Shown here: piece by piece, positions 10,052 through 23,300 of the stretch | How the letters are laid out: every line of letters begins with the position of its first letter | Position numbering within the stretch: the first letter of the stretch is position 1 | DNA from: Cryptomeria japonica | Lineage: Eukaryota; Streptophyta; Pinopsida; Cupressales; Cupressaceae | NCBI RefSeq assembly: GCF_030272615.1 | Contig: NC_081407.1 | Coordinates: 103,401,897-103,465,896 of the forward strand | Length of the DNA stretch: 64,000 nt | Direction of reading: 5' to 3' | The notes under the pieces: generated by a model | The model's input: the letters and a program-made list of their open reading frames with translations, nothing else | Told to the model about the DNA's origin: nothing | Databases searched by the model: none | Translations under genes and position numbers: made by a program

Positions 10052-13000
10052 ATGTATAAGAGGGATGCACCGAAGCTAAACAAGTCAAGTTTCTCTACAT
10101 GGCAGAAAAGGATGAAGTTGCATCTATCAGGAGTTGGAGAATATGTTGTATACTATCTGGAGAATGATTTTGTTACACCGAGCACCTATCCATTGATAAT
10201 GGAAGAGATAAAGGCAAAGCAAGCACATATTCAAGCAATGATTGAAATAACATCTGCATTGACTGACTCAGAGTTTAATGATCTAGAAGGCTGCAATGAT
10301 GCAAAGGCTATGTGGGATAAGCTCATATCAGTGTATGGAGGAGATGAACATGTTCAAAGAGAAAAAGTAGATAGTCTAAGAGGACAACTTGAATCCATGA
10401 GGATGAATGAAGGTGAGAACATAACTAAGTACAATACAAGACTAAAGGAGAATGTCAATCAAATCAAAGGAGCAGGTGGAACTATTGAAGAAAAGGATAT
10501 AACAAGTAAGTTGTTGAGAACCCTTCTACCAGCTTATGCAATCCGAGTCTCTGCAATCAATGAATTGAGGTTTGTACCTAATATACTAGTTTCTTTAGAT
10601 GCTACTATTGGCAAGCTACATGCATTTGAGTTAAGTAACTTTGATAATAGTGGATCTTCGATAAATAAAGTTGAATCTGCATTTAGTTCTTTTCATCTTG
10701 ATGAATCTAATGATTTCAATGAAAGAAAGTATAAGTACTCTAAAGGAGATCACAGTGGAGCAAGTGAAAGATTTTGTAAGAACATGGAAGAAGTACACAA
10801 ACTGTATGAGGAAATCAGAAAGAAAGAATAGTTTGAAGCACTATTAGCCAGAACATTACCGAGAGGCAAAGGTAAGTATAAAGGAAAACTACCTTTGAAA
10901 TGTTTCAATTGTGATAAGATAGGACATATGGCTTCTAACTATCCTAACAAAGATTCTACTAAAAAGAGAGATTATCGAGATGACAGACAAAAAGATAATC
11001 ATTACAGAGGACACTGAGACTTCAGAAGAAGAGATAGAAAGACATGCTTAATAGCCAATGAGGAATCCAATGATGATAAATCAGATGAAACTAATACATA
11101 GGAAGTAGTTTATGTGGCTATCAAAGATGGATCAGATGAAGACAGGTATGAAAAAAAAGCCCTAATATCTCACATAAACACTAATGATTCTTGGATCATA
11201 GATAGCGGATGCTCACATCATATGACAGGAGATAAACGCAAGTTTGTTATATTAGAAGATTATGATGGAGGCTATGTTAGATTTGGTAACGTTGCACCAT
11301 GTCCATTGAAAGGTAAAGGATCCATAACACTTCTTGACAATGCTAAATGTAATGATGTTTATTGGGTTGAAGGTTTGAAATACAATTTGTTGAGTATAGC
11401 ATAGCTAAACAACATAGGTTACTGAATAGAATTTCAGAAAGGAATTGTCAAAGTTTATGACAAGAATGGAAAGTTAGTTGCTACCGGGACACAAACAAAA
11501 GGTAATACATTTCACCTTGACTCAACTCTTAACAAGTGTTTGTATGCAAAGAAAGATGATACTTGGTTATGGCATAAAAGGTTTTGTCATGTAAATTTTG
11601 ATAATATGATCAAAATAAGCAAGAAGCACTAAGTAAGAGGTCTACCGAGTCTTGAAAAACCTGAGAATGCTATGTGTTGAGGATGCTAGATGGGTAAGAT
11701 GACAAGATCAAGCTTTACAATTAAGTCTTACACTTCTAAGGGAATTTTAGATCTTGTGCACACTGATCTTTGTGGTCCTATGAAAGTTCAAAGTTATTAT
11801 GGTGATAAATATTTCATATTATTTGTGGATGACTATTCAAGGATGATGTCAGTAATGTTTTTAAAAGAGAAATCAAAAGCTTTTCAAATGTTTAAATGGT
11901 ACAAGGCAAGAGTTGAAAATGAAATAGGAAGACAACTGAAATGTCTTAGATCAGATAGAGGAGGAGAGTTCACATCTGATGAATTCAACTTATTCTGCAA
12001 TGATCATGGTATTAAAAGACAAGTCTCTACACTGAGAACTCCACAACAGAATGGAATAGCTGAGAGAAGAAACAGATCTATTGTGGATTGTGCTAGAACA
12101 CTGATGATTGAAAAGAAAGTGCCACAAACATTTTGGAGAGAAGCAATAAGCATAGCAATTTACACCCTGAGCCGAGTACAATTGAAGAAAGGTACTTTGA
12201 AGACACCATATGAAATTTGGTATGATAAGAAACCCAATGTAGGTTATTTTAAAATCTTTGGAAGTAGATGCTACATTCACCAAGATGATAGAAATGGAAA
12301 GTTTGATCAGAAAAGTGAAGAAGGAACATTTCTAGGTTATTCCTCTAGAAGCAAAGCATTTAAATGTCTGATCAAATCATCTAACAAAATAGTAGAAAGT
12401 GCAAATGTGAAAATTGATGAATTTGCAGAAAGAAATGATGAAGGAAATTCCAAGGAATCGAAAGACTATGATGAATTTATCTATGTTCAACCGAGAAGTC
12501 TTACCGAGAAGTCTGTTGAAGAAAATGAAGAGAATATCTAGTTACCAAGTGATGAAGAAGATCATACAGAGCCTACCGAGCCTGTATTAGCCAAGTATGT
12601 CAAAAGACATCATGCACAAAGTCAGATTATAGGAGATAAGGATGATCCAATGATGACAAGGAACAAACTGAGACAAAACACATGTTTGATATCTGAATTT
12701 GAACCGAGAATAGTGAAATATGCATTTAACAGTGAAGATTGGATAAATGCTATGACAGAAGAGATTGATCAAATCAAGAAGAATGACACATGGACACTAA
12801 TTCCAAGATCGAAGGACAAAAATGTAATCGGTACAAAGTGGATTTTTAGAAACAAGCTAAATGAAAAAGGAGAGGTCATTCGAAACAAAGCAAGACTAGT
12901 TTGCAAAGGTTATGCTCAAGAAGAAGGAATTGATTATGGTGAAACTTTTGCACCTGTTGCTAGACTTGGAGTAAGAACATTGTTGGCATATGCTACTTTC

Positions 13001-14230
13001 AAAAACTTCAAGGTATATCAAATGGATGTAAAATCTGCATTTCTAAATGGAATATTAGAAGAAGTTTTTATTGAACAACCTGAAGGATTTGTTGAAGACA
13101 AGAATAAAGATCAGGTATGTAAATTGAACAAAGCTTTATATGGTTTGAAACAAGCACCTAGAGCATGGTATGAACGATTGCACTCTTATTTGATTAAGAT
13201 TGGTTTTATAAGGACAAGTGAGAACAACAATATGTACATGAAGAATGATGAAAATGGAATATTGATCTCAACCATATTTGTTGATGATATTATATTTTGT
13301 GGAAATGAGTCTTTATGCAAGAACTTTGGAAATGAAATGAGCAAAGAATTTGAGATGTCATTAATCAGTGAGATAAAGTATTTTATAGGTTTACAGATAC
13401 TGCAAATGAAAAATGAGATTTTCATTACTCAATCCAAGTACATAAAGGAAATCTTGAAGAAATTTGGAATGGAGGATTCAAAACCAGTAAGTACTCCTAT
13501 GACTACCAACTATAAATTATCAAAGAATGATGAAACTGCATCTGTTGATGAGACGCTTTACCGATCCATGATTGGAAAACTACAATATGTTGTTCACAGC
13601 AGACCAGACATAGCACATGTAGTAGGTATAGTTGCAAGATTCTTTGCAGATCCTAAGGAAACACACATGACAACAATCAAAAGAATTTTTAGATACTTGA
13701 AAGGCACAAAGGATTATGGCTTAGTATATCAGAAAGGAAATGATTTTGATTTAAAAGTTTATACTAATGCTGATTGGGCAGGAAACATTGATGACAAAAA
13801 AAGCACAAGTGGAGGAGCTTTCTTTTTAGGAGAAAGACTAGTGAGTTGGCTTAGCAAGAAACAAGGATGTGTTTCACAATCAATAGCAAAAGCTGAATAC
13901 GTTGTTGTAGCATTCAATTGTACCAACATTGCATGGATCAAACAACTATTGGAAGGTATAAATGAGAAAGTTATCGAGCTAGTAACTATATTCTGTGACA
14001 ATACTAGTGCCATTAACATTTCAAAGAATCATGTTATGCACTCTAAGAAAAAGCACATCTCTATCAAATATCATTATCTTAGAGAAGAAGCTCAAGGGAA
14101 GAAAGTGGTGTTGGAGTATGTTAGCACAAAGGAACAAATAGTAGATATCTTCACCAAGCCACTACCAAGGGACACTTTTGAATATCTCAGAAGTAAGTTA
14201 GGGGTCCTACCCCTATCTTCTATTCACTGA
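10052..14230 (+). pseudogene. Copia A gag-pol polyprotein, nine premature stops
   Basis: One continuous frame of 1,393 codons. Order: gag (10052-10900, FSTWQKRMK onward); CCHC knuckle at 10901-10942 with its last Cys changed to Tyr; protease with DSG at 11201-11209; the H..H integrase entry (LWHKRFCH) and integrase core to about 12300 with HTDL, FVDDYSR, RSDRGGEF and PQQNGIAER; reverse transcriptase from 12720 with [11 protein letters not shown] and FVDD; RNase H with TNADWAG (usually TDADWAG), SIAKAEY and DNTSAI. Stops are TAG 10829, TGA 11015, TAG 11099, TAG 11402, TGA 11423, TAA 11630, TGA 11678, TAG 11687 and TAG 12539. The normal end is TGA at 14228. There is no frameshift. Confidence 0.93.
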
Positions 14231-14656
14231 CCGAGTTCGGTGAAAGCATCAATCCGATGACTCTATCGAATATCTTTTAGGAGTTGATGCTGCATTACAC
14301 TTTAGGATGTTTTCTAAAGGTGTACAGGAAATAATACAGGAAATTATATAGGAATTGAAGACAAAATGCTCTGACCAAGACTGAATTGACACATTACAGC
14401 AGGAATTCACTTCATACAGGAAAAAATTATGTTTTAGTTCTTTACTTTTTGGCATTGTTGTCAAAGGGGGAGAAAATTGAGAAAGGGGAAAAGACTGAAG
14501 ATTGGAAAGAAGACCAAAAAAAAAAAGGAGAAGTCTAATGTATGGGGGAAAAGTCTAATGATAGCAAGAGAGCATTTCAACATTTCAGAATCACAGCAAT
14601 CCGAATCTTTTAAGGTCAAATCAATTGGTTTTGCCATCAATGCCAAAGGGGGAGAT
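14231..14656 (+). other. Copia A 3' untranslated region with two purine tracts
   Basis: Non-coding. It carries an internal aaagggggag tract near 14464 and the terminal aaagggggagat that abuts the LTR at 14657. Both follow a similar 'tgccat/cattgt' lead-in, so the end region looks partly duplicated. Confidence 0.7.
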
Positions 14657-16161
14657 TGTTGGCAATATAGCATTATAACAGACAATGAAGGATTGTTGGC
14701 ATTTTAATAAGGATATTGAGAAGGTTGTTGATGATTATGGATATAACTGATTAAGGATGTTTACTGTCTTGATATTATTATTTTGTCATTGATGTCAAGA
14801 AATTGATTTTCTAATTCAGTATGATGTTGCCATATCTTGAGAAGTATGATTTGAAGAATATAAAGATGTCGGTAAAAGACATAGAAAGAATATGATGAAT
14901 AAGAGGATGAATAAGGTATTCAATGGGAAACTATTATCGAGTCAGACAATGATGAGATCATGATGTTTAGATTGTTTTAACATCATACATATGTTGTAAA
15001 TTGTAAGGTTAATACTATACTATGTTATCAAGCAAAGAACCTAGTCGGTAAACTCTAAGGTTATCGCTATCGGTTAATGAAGGTGGAATGTCTACCGAGT
15101 GGAGTTTAGTATTTAATGAGTTGTAACCGAGTTGTAACTGAGCTGTAACAGAATGCATTAAATGTTTACATGCGTTATTTAATTAAGGAAGCTGATGAGC
15201 TGGAACTGATTAAATGATTGGTATGCCATAAATATAGTTTGTTAATGAATCTATGGCAAAGAAAAGTCAGCATGAAGATCTACAGTTCAGATTGAACCGC
15301 AATACCCTAGCACAAGTTCCTAGGTGAGCTAAAACATTTTCAAATCAAAAGATGCATTGAACCTGGACAAGATTGAAGATCTGATGGCTATGATTGATCA
15401 TGGGAAATGTGATCAAGGAGATTAATCAGTTAGCTAATTGTTTATAAATAGGAAACTATTGATAAACAATGTATGCGGGAAAGTGTATGCATAGGGATGC
15501 TACATAGTGATTACTGAGCACAAAAGCTTGAAGACCTGTTTGAATAATAGAGTATAGAAGCCCAGTAGATGGACAAGATTAGTTCTATGTCTAGATTGTA
15601 TTGAACAAATAAGAATCTACTTTAGCATTTTAGATGTGAAGTTGCAGATAGATTTTTATTACTATTATTTTGTGAAAGTGATAGAAAATCTCTTAACCGA
15701 GTGGACTTAACAGTCCTATTTGTAAAACCCTCTAGCAAGGTGACATTCTGATTGAGTGTTTGAAATCCTTTAACAAGGTCACTTCTAACAAGGTGAAGAT
15801 CCTAACAAATCTGAGGGAAATCCCTTAACCGGGTCACATCTAGCAATGTGTTTGTAATCTTTGATAGGATTTGCTTTTAACCGAGCATACTCTAGAAGAG
15901 TATATTTCTTAGTGGGTCCGAAATCCCACAGTGGTTTTTCCCTATTTGGGTTTCCATGTTAAATTTGGTGTTATGAGGTTTATGATGTTTATATGCTTTT
16001 GAGTTTGCATGTTTAATAGTTTTTGTTATCTTACTGAAGTATATGTTACCAAGGTTGAATCTGATGTTTTTATAGAAGATTAAGTTTGTATGACTCACCC
16101 CCCCCCCCTCTCATCTTGTTGGCTATTGGATTTGTACTTACATTTAGTATCAGAACTATCA
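14657..16161 (+). repeat. 3' LTR of copia A
   Basis: Partner of 8455-9987. Starts TGTTGG right after the purine tract and ends actatca at 16161. Confidence 0.93.
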
Positions 16162-16324
16162 ATGTGTGCCCGTTTCTAAAAATCGTGCACCCGTTTCTCT
16201 ACAGTGGTCCGGTCCTAAACAGGCACCCGTTTTATTTTTATGGGTCGGCGCTTCGAAGCTAAACAGGTGCCCGTTTCTTAAAAAACAGGCTCTCATTTCT
16301 AGCGGCAAACATTTTTTCTCATAG
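16162..16324 (+). repeat. 20-bp palindromic repeat, right part
   Basis: Continues the array interrupted at 8454, now dominated by the gcccgtttct half of the palindrome, with more decay. Together with 8288-8454 it shows that copia A landed inside the array. Confidence 0.7.
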
Positions 16325-16400
16325 ACTTCCACGAAATTGGGACCCAACTTCTTGCACCCACCCAAACATATGTGGTCACACAATAAAGATATTCGTAGAA

Positions 16401-18587
16401 ATTTTTGACCTTGCAACTAATCCAAATTCTCTTTTATTATAAACATATAATGGAAGATTCATATACTAGCGCATTGTAAAATTAGAAGAACAGGTTGCAA
16501 AACAAGAAGGCCAATCAACCTTTGATGTTCAGAAGATGTAAAGACCTGACCTATCTTTCAATAAGCATGTCACCCCAAGATAGAGTGATTTTGGGCCAGG
16601 AGGCACGTGTGTTCTCTTGATCTTTATGGAAGGGGTAGTTTCATACTCTTATAAGCACACCACCCCGAGATGGCATGCTCATGGACTGGGAGGTTGGTTA
16701 GTGTTCCTATGCTTGATCGACGAGGATGGAGTGCCTCTAGGGTGAATTGAGGGATTAAGTTGGCTTATGACCCTACCATACATGATGGGCCTAGGGGCAA
16801 GTGAGCGCCCTTGGGCTTGGGGAATTCTCCAAGTATACCAACCCATAATGAATATGGTTGGCCAAGGGGTGAATGAGTGCCCTTGGGCTTGAGGTTTCCC
16901 CTCAAGTAAGCCAACCCATAATGGATGGACTAAGCCCTACTCATGCTCTCATAGTACAAGGGAATCTTCTCTTGAGACTATGGCTTACAAACATCCCAAC
17001 AAATTCCTAATGACAATATTATAGGAATCCACATTGCAATGACTATTGTTTATTTGGATTTCAATACTAATGATATTTATAGATCATATTATGATGTTTT
17101 TTAGTGATTAGTATGATATATGATATTATTGCGTATTATTTAATGTCAATTTCCGAGATATTGTGTGCAGGAATTAGACTAGTTTTTCTCTTATAGAAGG
17201 CATGTCTATCAGTAAATTTATATTCTTAAATGTTCTTTATTTCCTATTCTAATTGAAATTGTGGTTTTAGGACAAAATACATTAATATTCCCAAGAGAGA
17301 CATTACATTCACATATGTTGATATTTTTCTATGCGTTCAATTAATCTTGTTATAGACTTTTGCACTAAAATGAAAACTTGAGTTTGTAGTTGAAGGCAAG
17401 CTTTTGACAAAATTCTCAAATACAAAGATTGGAGGAAGATGAAGCATGGAGGTGCTCCGAACAACATATAAAGTTGTTGATTATTGTCATACTAGAGGTA
17501 TTTACCATAGAGATTTGGAGACACAATTTTGCTAATGTACAAATGGCAATTAAAAAAAAAAATTGATTGATGACAAGGATCAAACTATACAAGTCATGTA
17601 AGTTTGATATATTCTAAAAGATGAATATTTGGAAATCACCATCATGGATTGTTCATTCCAAAACATATTTTATATGCCCAAAAAATATATTCAAGTTAAA
17701 TGGAGATCATTGTAGAATGAGGGGAGATATGTGACCTTGCCATTACAAAGGTCTAGAATGGGTAAAGATGGGACAAGCTTAACTAAGGCATTCTAAGTTG
17801 ACTTGTTTAGATAACTCATCAAAAATTACACTAATTTCTCTATTAAGCTCCACCTATTAATATTATTTCAAATAAACTACCTAAACAAATCAAAATTTAG
17901 AATGTTTTATTTAAAACAAAATGTAAATATATGACCACCAATTTGAAAAGAAAAAAAAAATGAACAATCTTCTACTTCATTTACATAAAAATAAATCCAT
18001 GAAAAAAATAAACATACTAGAAAAAGAATCTTCTAAGAGAGACACTCAACAATGTGAGGTAGGGATCATTTGCATGCAGTAGTAATGGCTTTAATATAGA
18101 AAAATGACTAAAATGGTAGCTTTTGGACCTTAAAAAAAAGGAAGAAAAGGGATGATTATGTACAAAAGACATGGTGAGTTTCAATCAATTGAGATTATTG
18201 TCATTAAACAAAATAAGTAGAGACTATGGTGGAAAGACATTTTTTTCATGATGAATGTGACCGCTCACAACTCCAATGCCAAGAAGATAAAGCAAATCAG
18301 TGAAATTTTGACAAAATGAGCAGCAGACAAATATAGGTGAATATCAAAAGCTCTTGAAATTCTCTAGGAATTCTATCAAAAGTTGTTGAAATTCTTTAGG
18401 CCTTAGAATTATTTTCAGTATGATATAGTTATTGAGGATGTTGGATAGATACCTTGAATCAAATTTATCTATGGAATTTATTGAAATTCATAGTTTGAAT
18501 GATATATCAAAAATATTTTGTAATTATTTTAATTGAAGAAATTGATAATTGGTAGAGTCTGTAAAGTGAAGTTTTAATGCATGTCAC
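16401..18587. other. Gene-free stretch with tandem duplications
   Basis: No coding signal. Positions 16550-16980 are richer in G and C than their surroundings and hold the duplications listed separately. From about 17000 the sequence is AT-rich. Positions 18310-18545 resemble 33176-33327, including a shared tttgaatgata block, as a diverged duplication in the DNA that hosts the gag/protease element. Confidence 0.45.
16561..16930 (+). repeat. Two imperfect tandem duplications
   Basis: A unit of about 80 bases starting taagcatgtcaccccaaga recurs as taagcacaccaccccgaga (16561-16710). A second unit of about 70 bases, with gcccttgggcttg and ccaacccataatg, occurs twice in 16783-16925. No reading frame spans them. 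Confidence 0.65.
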
Positions 18588-19606
18588 TGTAATGTGGTGA
18601 AAGGTGATGAGAGGAGATCAAGTGGAAATATTTACCCTCCTCAAGAAAGGAGTGAAAGTTTTTCAAAGGATTCCCTTCAACTTCTCACGAATATTACATT
18701 TAAAAGAGGGGGGTTGAATTCACTAGATCCAATCCCAATGGAAAGAGATTGAATGCTAAGTAAATTGTAGGGAATTGACAATGAATTTGGAAAGTAAAGT
18801 AACCCTCTTTTAAAATAGATAAGTTGAATTAAGTGAATTGAGATTAAGTATGAATATGACAAAGAAACAATTATATCTTGAGATAGAGATGTGGGATGAA
18901 GTTGTGCAATTGGAATTAGTAGTAAGATGTTGAAACGAAGCTCCCCTACAAATTTGAGAAAATGTTGTTGGGACCGAGTTGAAAGTGTACTTGGTCCTCT
19001 GAAAAATGTGTGCATCGAAAAGGGTTTTTCCATCTCTAAAAATGAAGCTTAAACTTGCAATTATAGTTGCACACCTGCAACTTACACTCAAAAAAGAGGG
19101 GAATGTTGTTGGGATTGGGGTTTTGCCTTCAGGTCAAACCTTGGTTTGGAATTAACCAAATGATGAAAGATACTTCCAAGTAAATGAAAGGAAATGTTTG
19201 AAGTAAAATTCATCTCAAGAGAGGATGTAGTTGGAATATTGATAGAGTTGTTTGAAAGGATATGTGGAATAGAAAGTCTTGAATGTTGGTAAATATCTCC
19301 TCTTCAATGGTTGAATCCTTGACTTGAATGCAACACCTAGCCTTGAAAGGAGACTTGAAATGCTCAATGCTTGAAGGGATGCTTGAATGCTTGAAGGCTT
19401 AATGACAATGCTTTGTAATTTTTCCTTATGATCACTTATGCTTGGTTTCGCTTATTGAACTTGTGCAAATAGGAAGGGAAATTCTCTTTATATACTTGCC
19501 AATTAGGGGTTTTTAACTGATTTTTCGTCTTAGGTTGACATAGGAAAAAAATTTCCTACTCACAATTGACAAGCCCAATGTAGGATTAGATCAAGGGAGG
19601 CCCAAA
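18588..19606 (-). repeat. 3' LTR of copy I, first part
   Basis: Aligns with 31727-32750 of the other LTR. It stops at cccaaa, where copia B is inserted, and resumes at 26195. The minus-strand TATA-like sequence tatataaag lies near 19490. Confidence 0.9.
18970..18999 (-). promoter_or_regulatory. Hairpin module in copy I 3' LTR
   Basis: An imperfect inverted repeat, GGGACC...GGTCC, around agtgtac. It is related to the hairpins at 31004, 32109, 58148, 63325 and 63947. Confidence 0.45.
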
Positions 19607-20032
19607 TGTAGGATTTTGCCAAGATCAAGGGCACAATGAAAAGCATAAAAGAGACAATAGAATGACAAGAACAAACTGTATTCTCATCAATATGCAAATG
19701 ATCGACTGGATTAACCAATACAATAAAAATAGGCTTGCTTATATAGGCAAGGCCATATGGATGTATGAGCACACAAATATGACATGTGGCTCAATGAGAA
19801 ACAAGGGTAGGTAGGAGAAATAATATAATATTCCACAAGAGGTGGATGACCCACCGAATGTGGAGTGTAATAGAAAAATAAGACCACAAAAGGTGGAATT
19901 TCTCCTACAAGCTCTATCCCTATGTGCACACTTCCCTAAGTGTCTCAAATCCAAACTACAAAGAGATGCATTATCCTAAGTTAACTTAGTAAGTGTAATA
20001 ATATCCAAAATGAATATTTATTTACACCAACA
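19607..20032 (-). repeat. 3' LTR of copia B
   Basis: 426 bases, starting TGTAGGATTTTGCC and ending caccaaca on the plus strand. The minus-strand purine tract (aggggggg) abuts it at 20033-20040. Confidence 0.95.
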
Positions 20033-20041
20033 CCCCCCCTT
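20033..20041 (-). promoter_or_regulatory. Polypurine tract of copia B
   Basis: Plus-strand ccccccctt, that is aaggggggg on the element strand, directly next to the LTR. Confidence 0.8.
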
Positions 20042-20302
20042 AAGTGCAACTTAGGGGAATGAAGACTCAAGTCAAGCAATGCAAGATGGGTCCCAGCTAC
20101 TAGGCCATGATAGGTACCCATGTACAATATGCAAATGCAAGCAAAACTATGCAATGCAATCTCTCACAAATGGAGAAAAGGAGAAAACCCAGTGGGAAAA
20201 AACTCCCCCCCAAAAGAGAGATGAATGTACAAAAGATTCTCAAAGAAGAAGGACAAAACCTCAAAGAGGAAAAGGTCCCCCCCATAAGAGAGCAAGGAGA
20301 AG

Positions 20303-23300
20303 TCAACTGAGCCCCCCTAATGACACATCCCGCACCCACAAGAGAGCTCGCAACTGCTGGAACTTACTCTCGGTGAAAGGTTTGGTGAATATGTCAGCAA
20401 CCTACTCTGCTGTAGGACAATACTGCAAATCAATGACCTGCTCTTGGATGAGCTCTCGGATATAGTGCATATGAATCTCGATGTGTTTGGTCCGCTGGTG
20501 CTGGACCGGGTTCTTCGAGATCACAATAGCACTCTGATTGTCACAATGTAGAACTGTCGACCATGGAGTGGTGAATCCAAACTCTATGAGAATCTGCTGG
20601 AGCCAAATGGTCTCAATTGTTGTGTTAACAGCGCCTCGATACTCAGCCTCAGTCAAAGAGAGAGAAATAGCATGTTGCTTCTTGCTCTGCCAACAAATGG
20701 GGCCCAAACCAAGGTGAAAACTATAACCAGAAGTAGACTTACGATCAACTAGATCGCTAGCCCAGTCGGAGTCTGTGTAACCAACCAAGCGAAGTCCTGT
20801 GCCTATTGCATAGTGAATCCCATAGTGATGTGTACCCTAGATGTAATGAAGGATGCATTTGGAGGCTTTCCAATGAAGCTCATGTGGTTCCCACATGAAG
20901 CGGGAAACCATGCCAACTGCAAATGAAATATCAGGGCGTGTATGAGTCAAATAGATCAGACTACCCACAAGCTGACGATACAAAGTGGCATCAACTGGTA
21001 GAGAAGAACACTGAGCCTCAAGCTTGACTCCTGAAAGAAAGGGAGTCGGTGCAAGCTTACAATCAGCCATATGAAAGCGTGCAAGTAGATCAAGAGCATA
21101 CTTGGGCTGCGATAGTGTAATCCCAGAAGGTGACTATGAAATATCTATCCCGAGAAAGTAGTGCAAAAGACCCAAGTCAGTCATAGCAAATCTGTCATGC
21201 AAAGCAGATTTGACCCTACTAATGATGGATGAAGTACTCCCTATAATGATCAAGTCATCAACATAGAGCACAAGTATCAAGTGAGAGTCATCCTGTCATG
21301 AAATGTAGACATTTGGATCAGAATGACACCTGGTGAACCCTGCAGAGAGAAGAAAGGAATCCATCTTGGCATACCAAGCCCTGGGGGCCTGCTTAAGGCC
21401 ATAGAGAGATTTCCTTAGTTTGCAAACCAAGGAAGTATCCTAGATGAAACCCTGTGGCTGCTCCATATAAATCTCCTCATCAAGATCACCATGAAGAAAA
21501 TCACTCTTCACATCCATCTGATGTACAACCCAACCATGAGCTGCAGCAATAGCAAGTGTCAAACAAATGGAGTTCATCTTGGCTATAGGTGCAAAGGTCT
21601 CAGTATAGTCAACACCTGCAACTTGTGAGAAACCTTTTGCAACAAGTCGAGCCTTATACTTATCCACACTACCATCCGCTGCAAACTTGGTCCGATAGAT
21701 CCACTTACATCGAACCATTTTTCTCCCCTTAGGGAGATGGTCTAGATCCCATGTGTTGTTCCTCATCAAGGAACTATACTCTTCCTCCATAGCTTGGTCC
21801 CACTCAAGAACCCCTGATGCTTCCCTAAATGTCTTTAGATTAGAAGCAGTAGCAATGAATGCATGTGGAAGATCTTGATGTTGTGATCGAGTTCTCCATG
21901 TATCTGAAGGATCCCCAACAAGAGAACCTATGGACTCAAGTGTCGGTCGAACACAACAAGGTCTAGGTGGAGGTGGAGAACGAGGCTCCTCAACTGCAAG
22001 TGGACCCTACAGAGGTGTAACCCTACGAGTCAGAGTTGTAGGAGTCTCATCATCTGAATCACTAACATCACTATCCACAATGGAGGAAGGTGGAGGAGGT
22101 AGAGAGGCTAAGCTAGGAGAGCTTTCCTCAAAGTGAACACTCCTCTCAATGAATACCTCATGTGTCTCTGGATCCATCAATCTGTATGCCTTAACACCCT
22201 CAGGATATCCAACAAATATGCAAGGCCGACTCTGAGGTTCCAATGCCTTGCGTTTCTGCGGAGGTATGTGAGCCCATGCTGGACACCCAAAGACTCTGAA
22301 ATGTCTCACAATCAGTTTCCTACCAGCCCAAGCTTCAAAAGGAGTAATACCTTGCAAAGCTTTGTGAGGAACCCGATTCTGGATGTGTGTGGCACAACTA
22401 ATAGCCTCTGCCCAAAAGGCGGGATCAAGAGAACGTGCATGTATCATACAGCTAGCCATTTCTTTGAGAGTTCTATTCTTGCGTTCTGCAACCCCATTCT
22501 GCTGTGGAGTGTATGTGATAGAATGCTAAATATCAATCCCCTCAAATGTACAAAAATCCTCAAGTCTTTTGTTCACATATTCCCTTCCATTATCTATGTG
22601 AAGAATCTTGACCACTTTCCCTGATTGCTTCTCCACACAAGTCTTGAAGTCCTAAAATCTATCAAATACTTCACTCTTATGAATGAGAAAGTAGACCCAA
22701 GTGATGTGGGAGTAGTCATCAATGAAGGTAAGAACATAGTGGGCCTTACTAAATGAAGGTGCTTAAAATGGACCTGCTACATCGTTGTGAACATGTTGAA
22801 GAACTTCCAAAGCTCTCCAAGTTTTCCCTTTATCAAACTTCTATTCGGGATGCTTGCCCATGGAACAACCTGAACATACACCCTCTGAAAAACTAATTTG
22901 AGGTAGACCTGTGACCATGTCTTTAGTGCTAAGCTACTGAAGATAATGGTAGTTGAGGTGACCAAACCGCTCATGCCATAGCTTACTTTCTAAATTTGAA
23001 TGAGTAAGCAAGGCCCTAGAAGGTGAACTTGGCACAAAGTGGGAGAATGAATAAAGCCTTGAGTTGTCATTGACTTGTCCCATGGCTACCAAGGCATCAT
23101 CATCAAGTTCCTTTACCACAACTGAATCTGGTGTAAACTCAACCTTTTTCCCATTCCCATAGTGAGTGATTTGGTAGATGGAGAGAAGATTGGTAGACAA
23201 GTTAGGAACATAAAGAACATTCTCAAATGTTCCATCATCCATGTCAACTAAACCTTTCCCTTCAACCTCTACTTGTGTATCATCACCTATGTAAATGTGA

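Larger units (their letters stand above)
8455..16161 (+). mobile_element. Ty1/copia retrotransposon A, full length
   Basis: LTRs at 8455-9987 and 14657-16161 bound an internal region with a primer site, gag, protease, integrase, reverse transcriptase/RNase H and a purine tract in copia order. The target-site duplication is acgtg (8450-8454) against atgtg (16162-16166), differing by one C-to-T change at a CpG. All coding stays in one frame with nine premature stops, so it is now inactive. Confidence 0.95.
7411..16390. mobile_element. Possible Mutator-like DNA transposon split by copia A
   Basis: Imperfect inverted repeats share gggtgcaagaagttg (7427-7475 on the plus strand; 16361-16325 on the minus strand). 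Outside them lies an exact 10-base direct repeat, attcgtagaa, at 7401-7410 and 16391-16400. A 10-base duplication is the size made by Mutator-like transposases. Removing copia A leaves about 1.3 kb with no transposase, so it would be non-autonomous. The repeats are not flush with the duplications, so this stays tentative. Confidence 0.35.
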
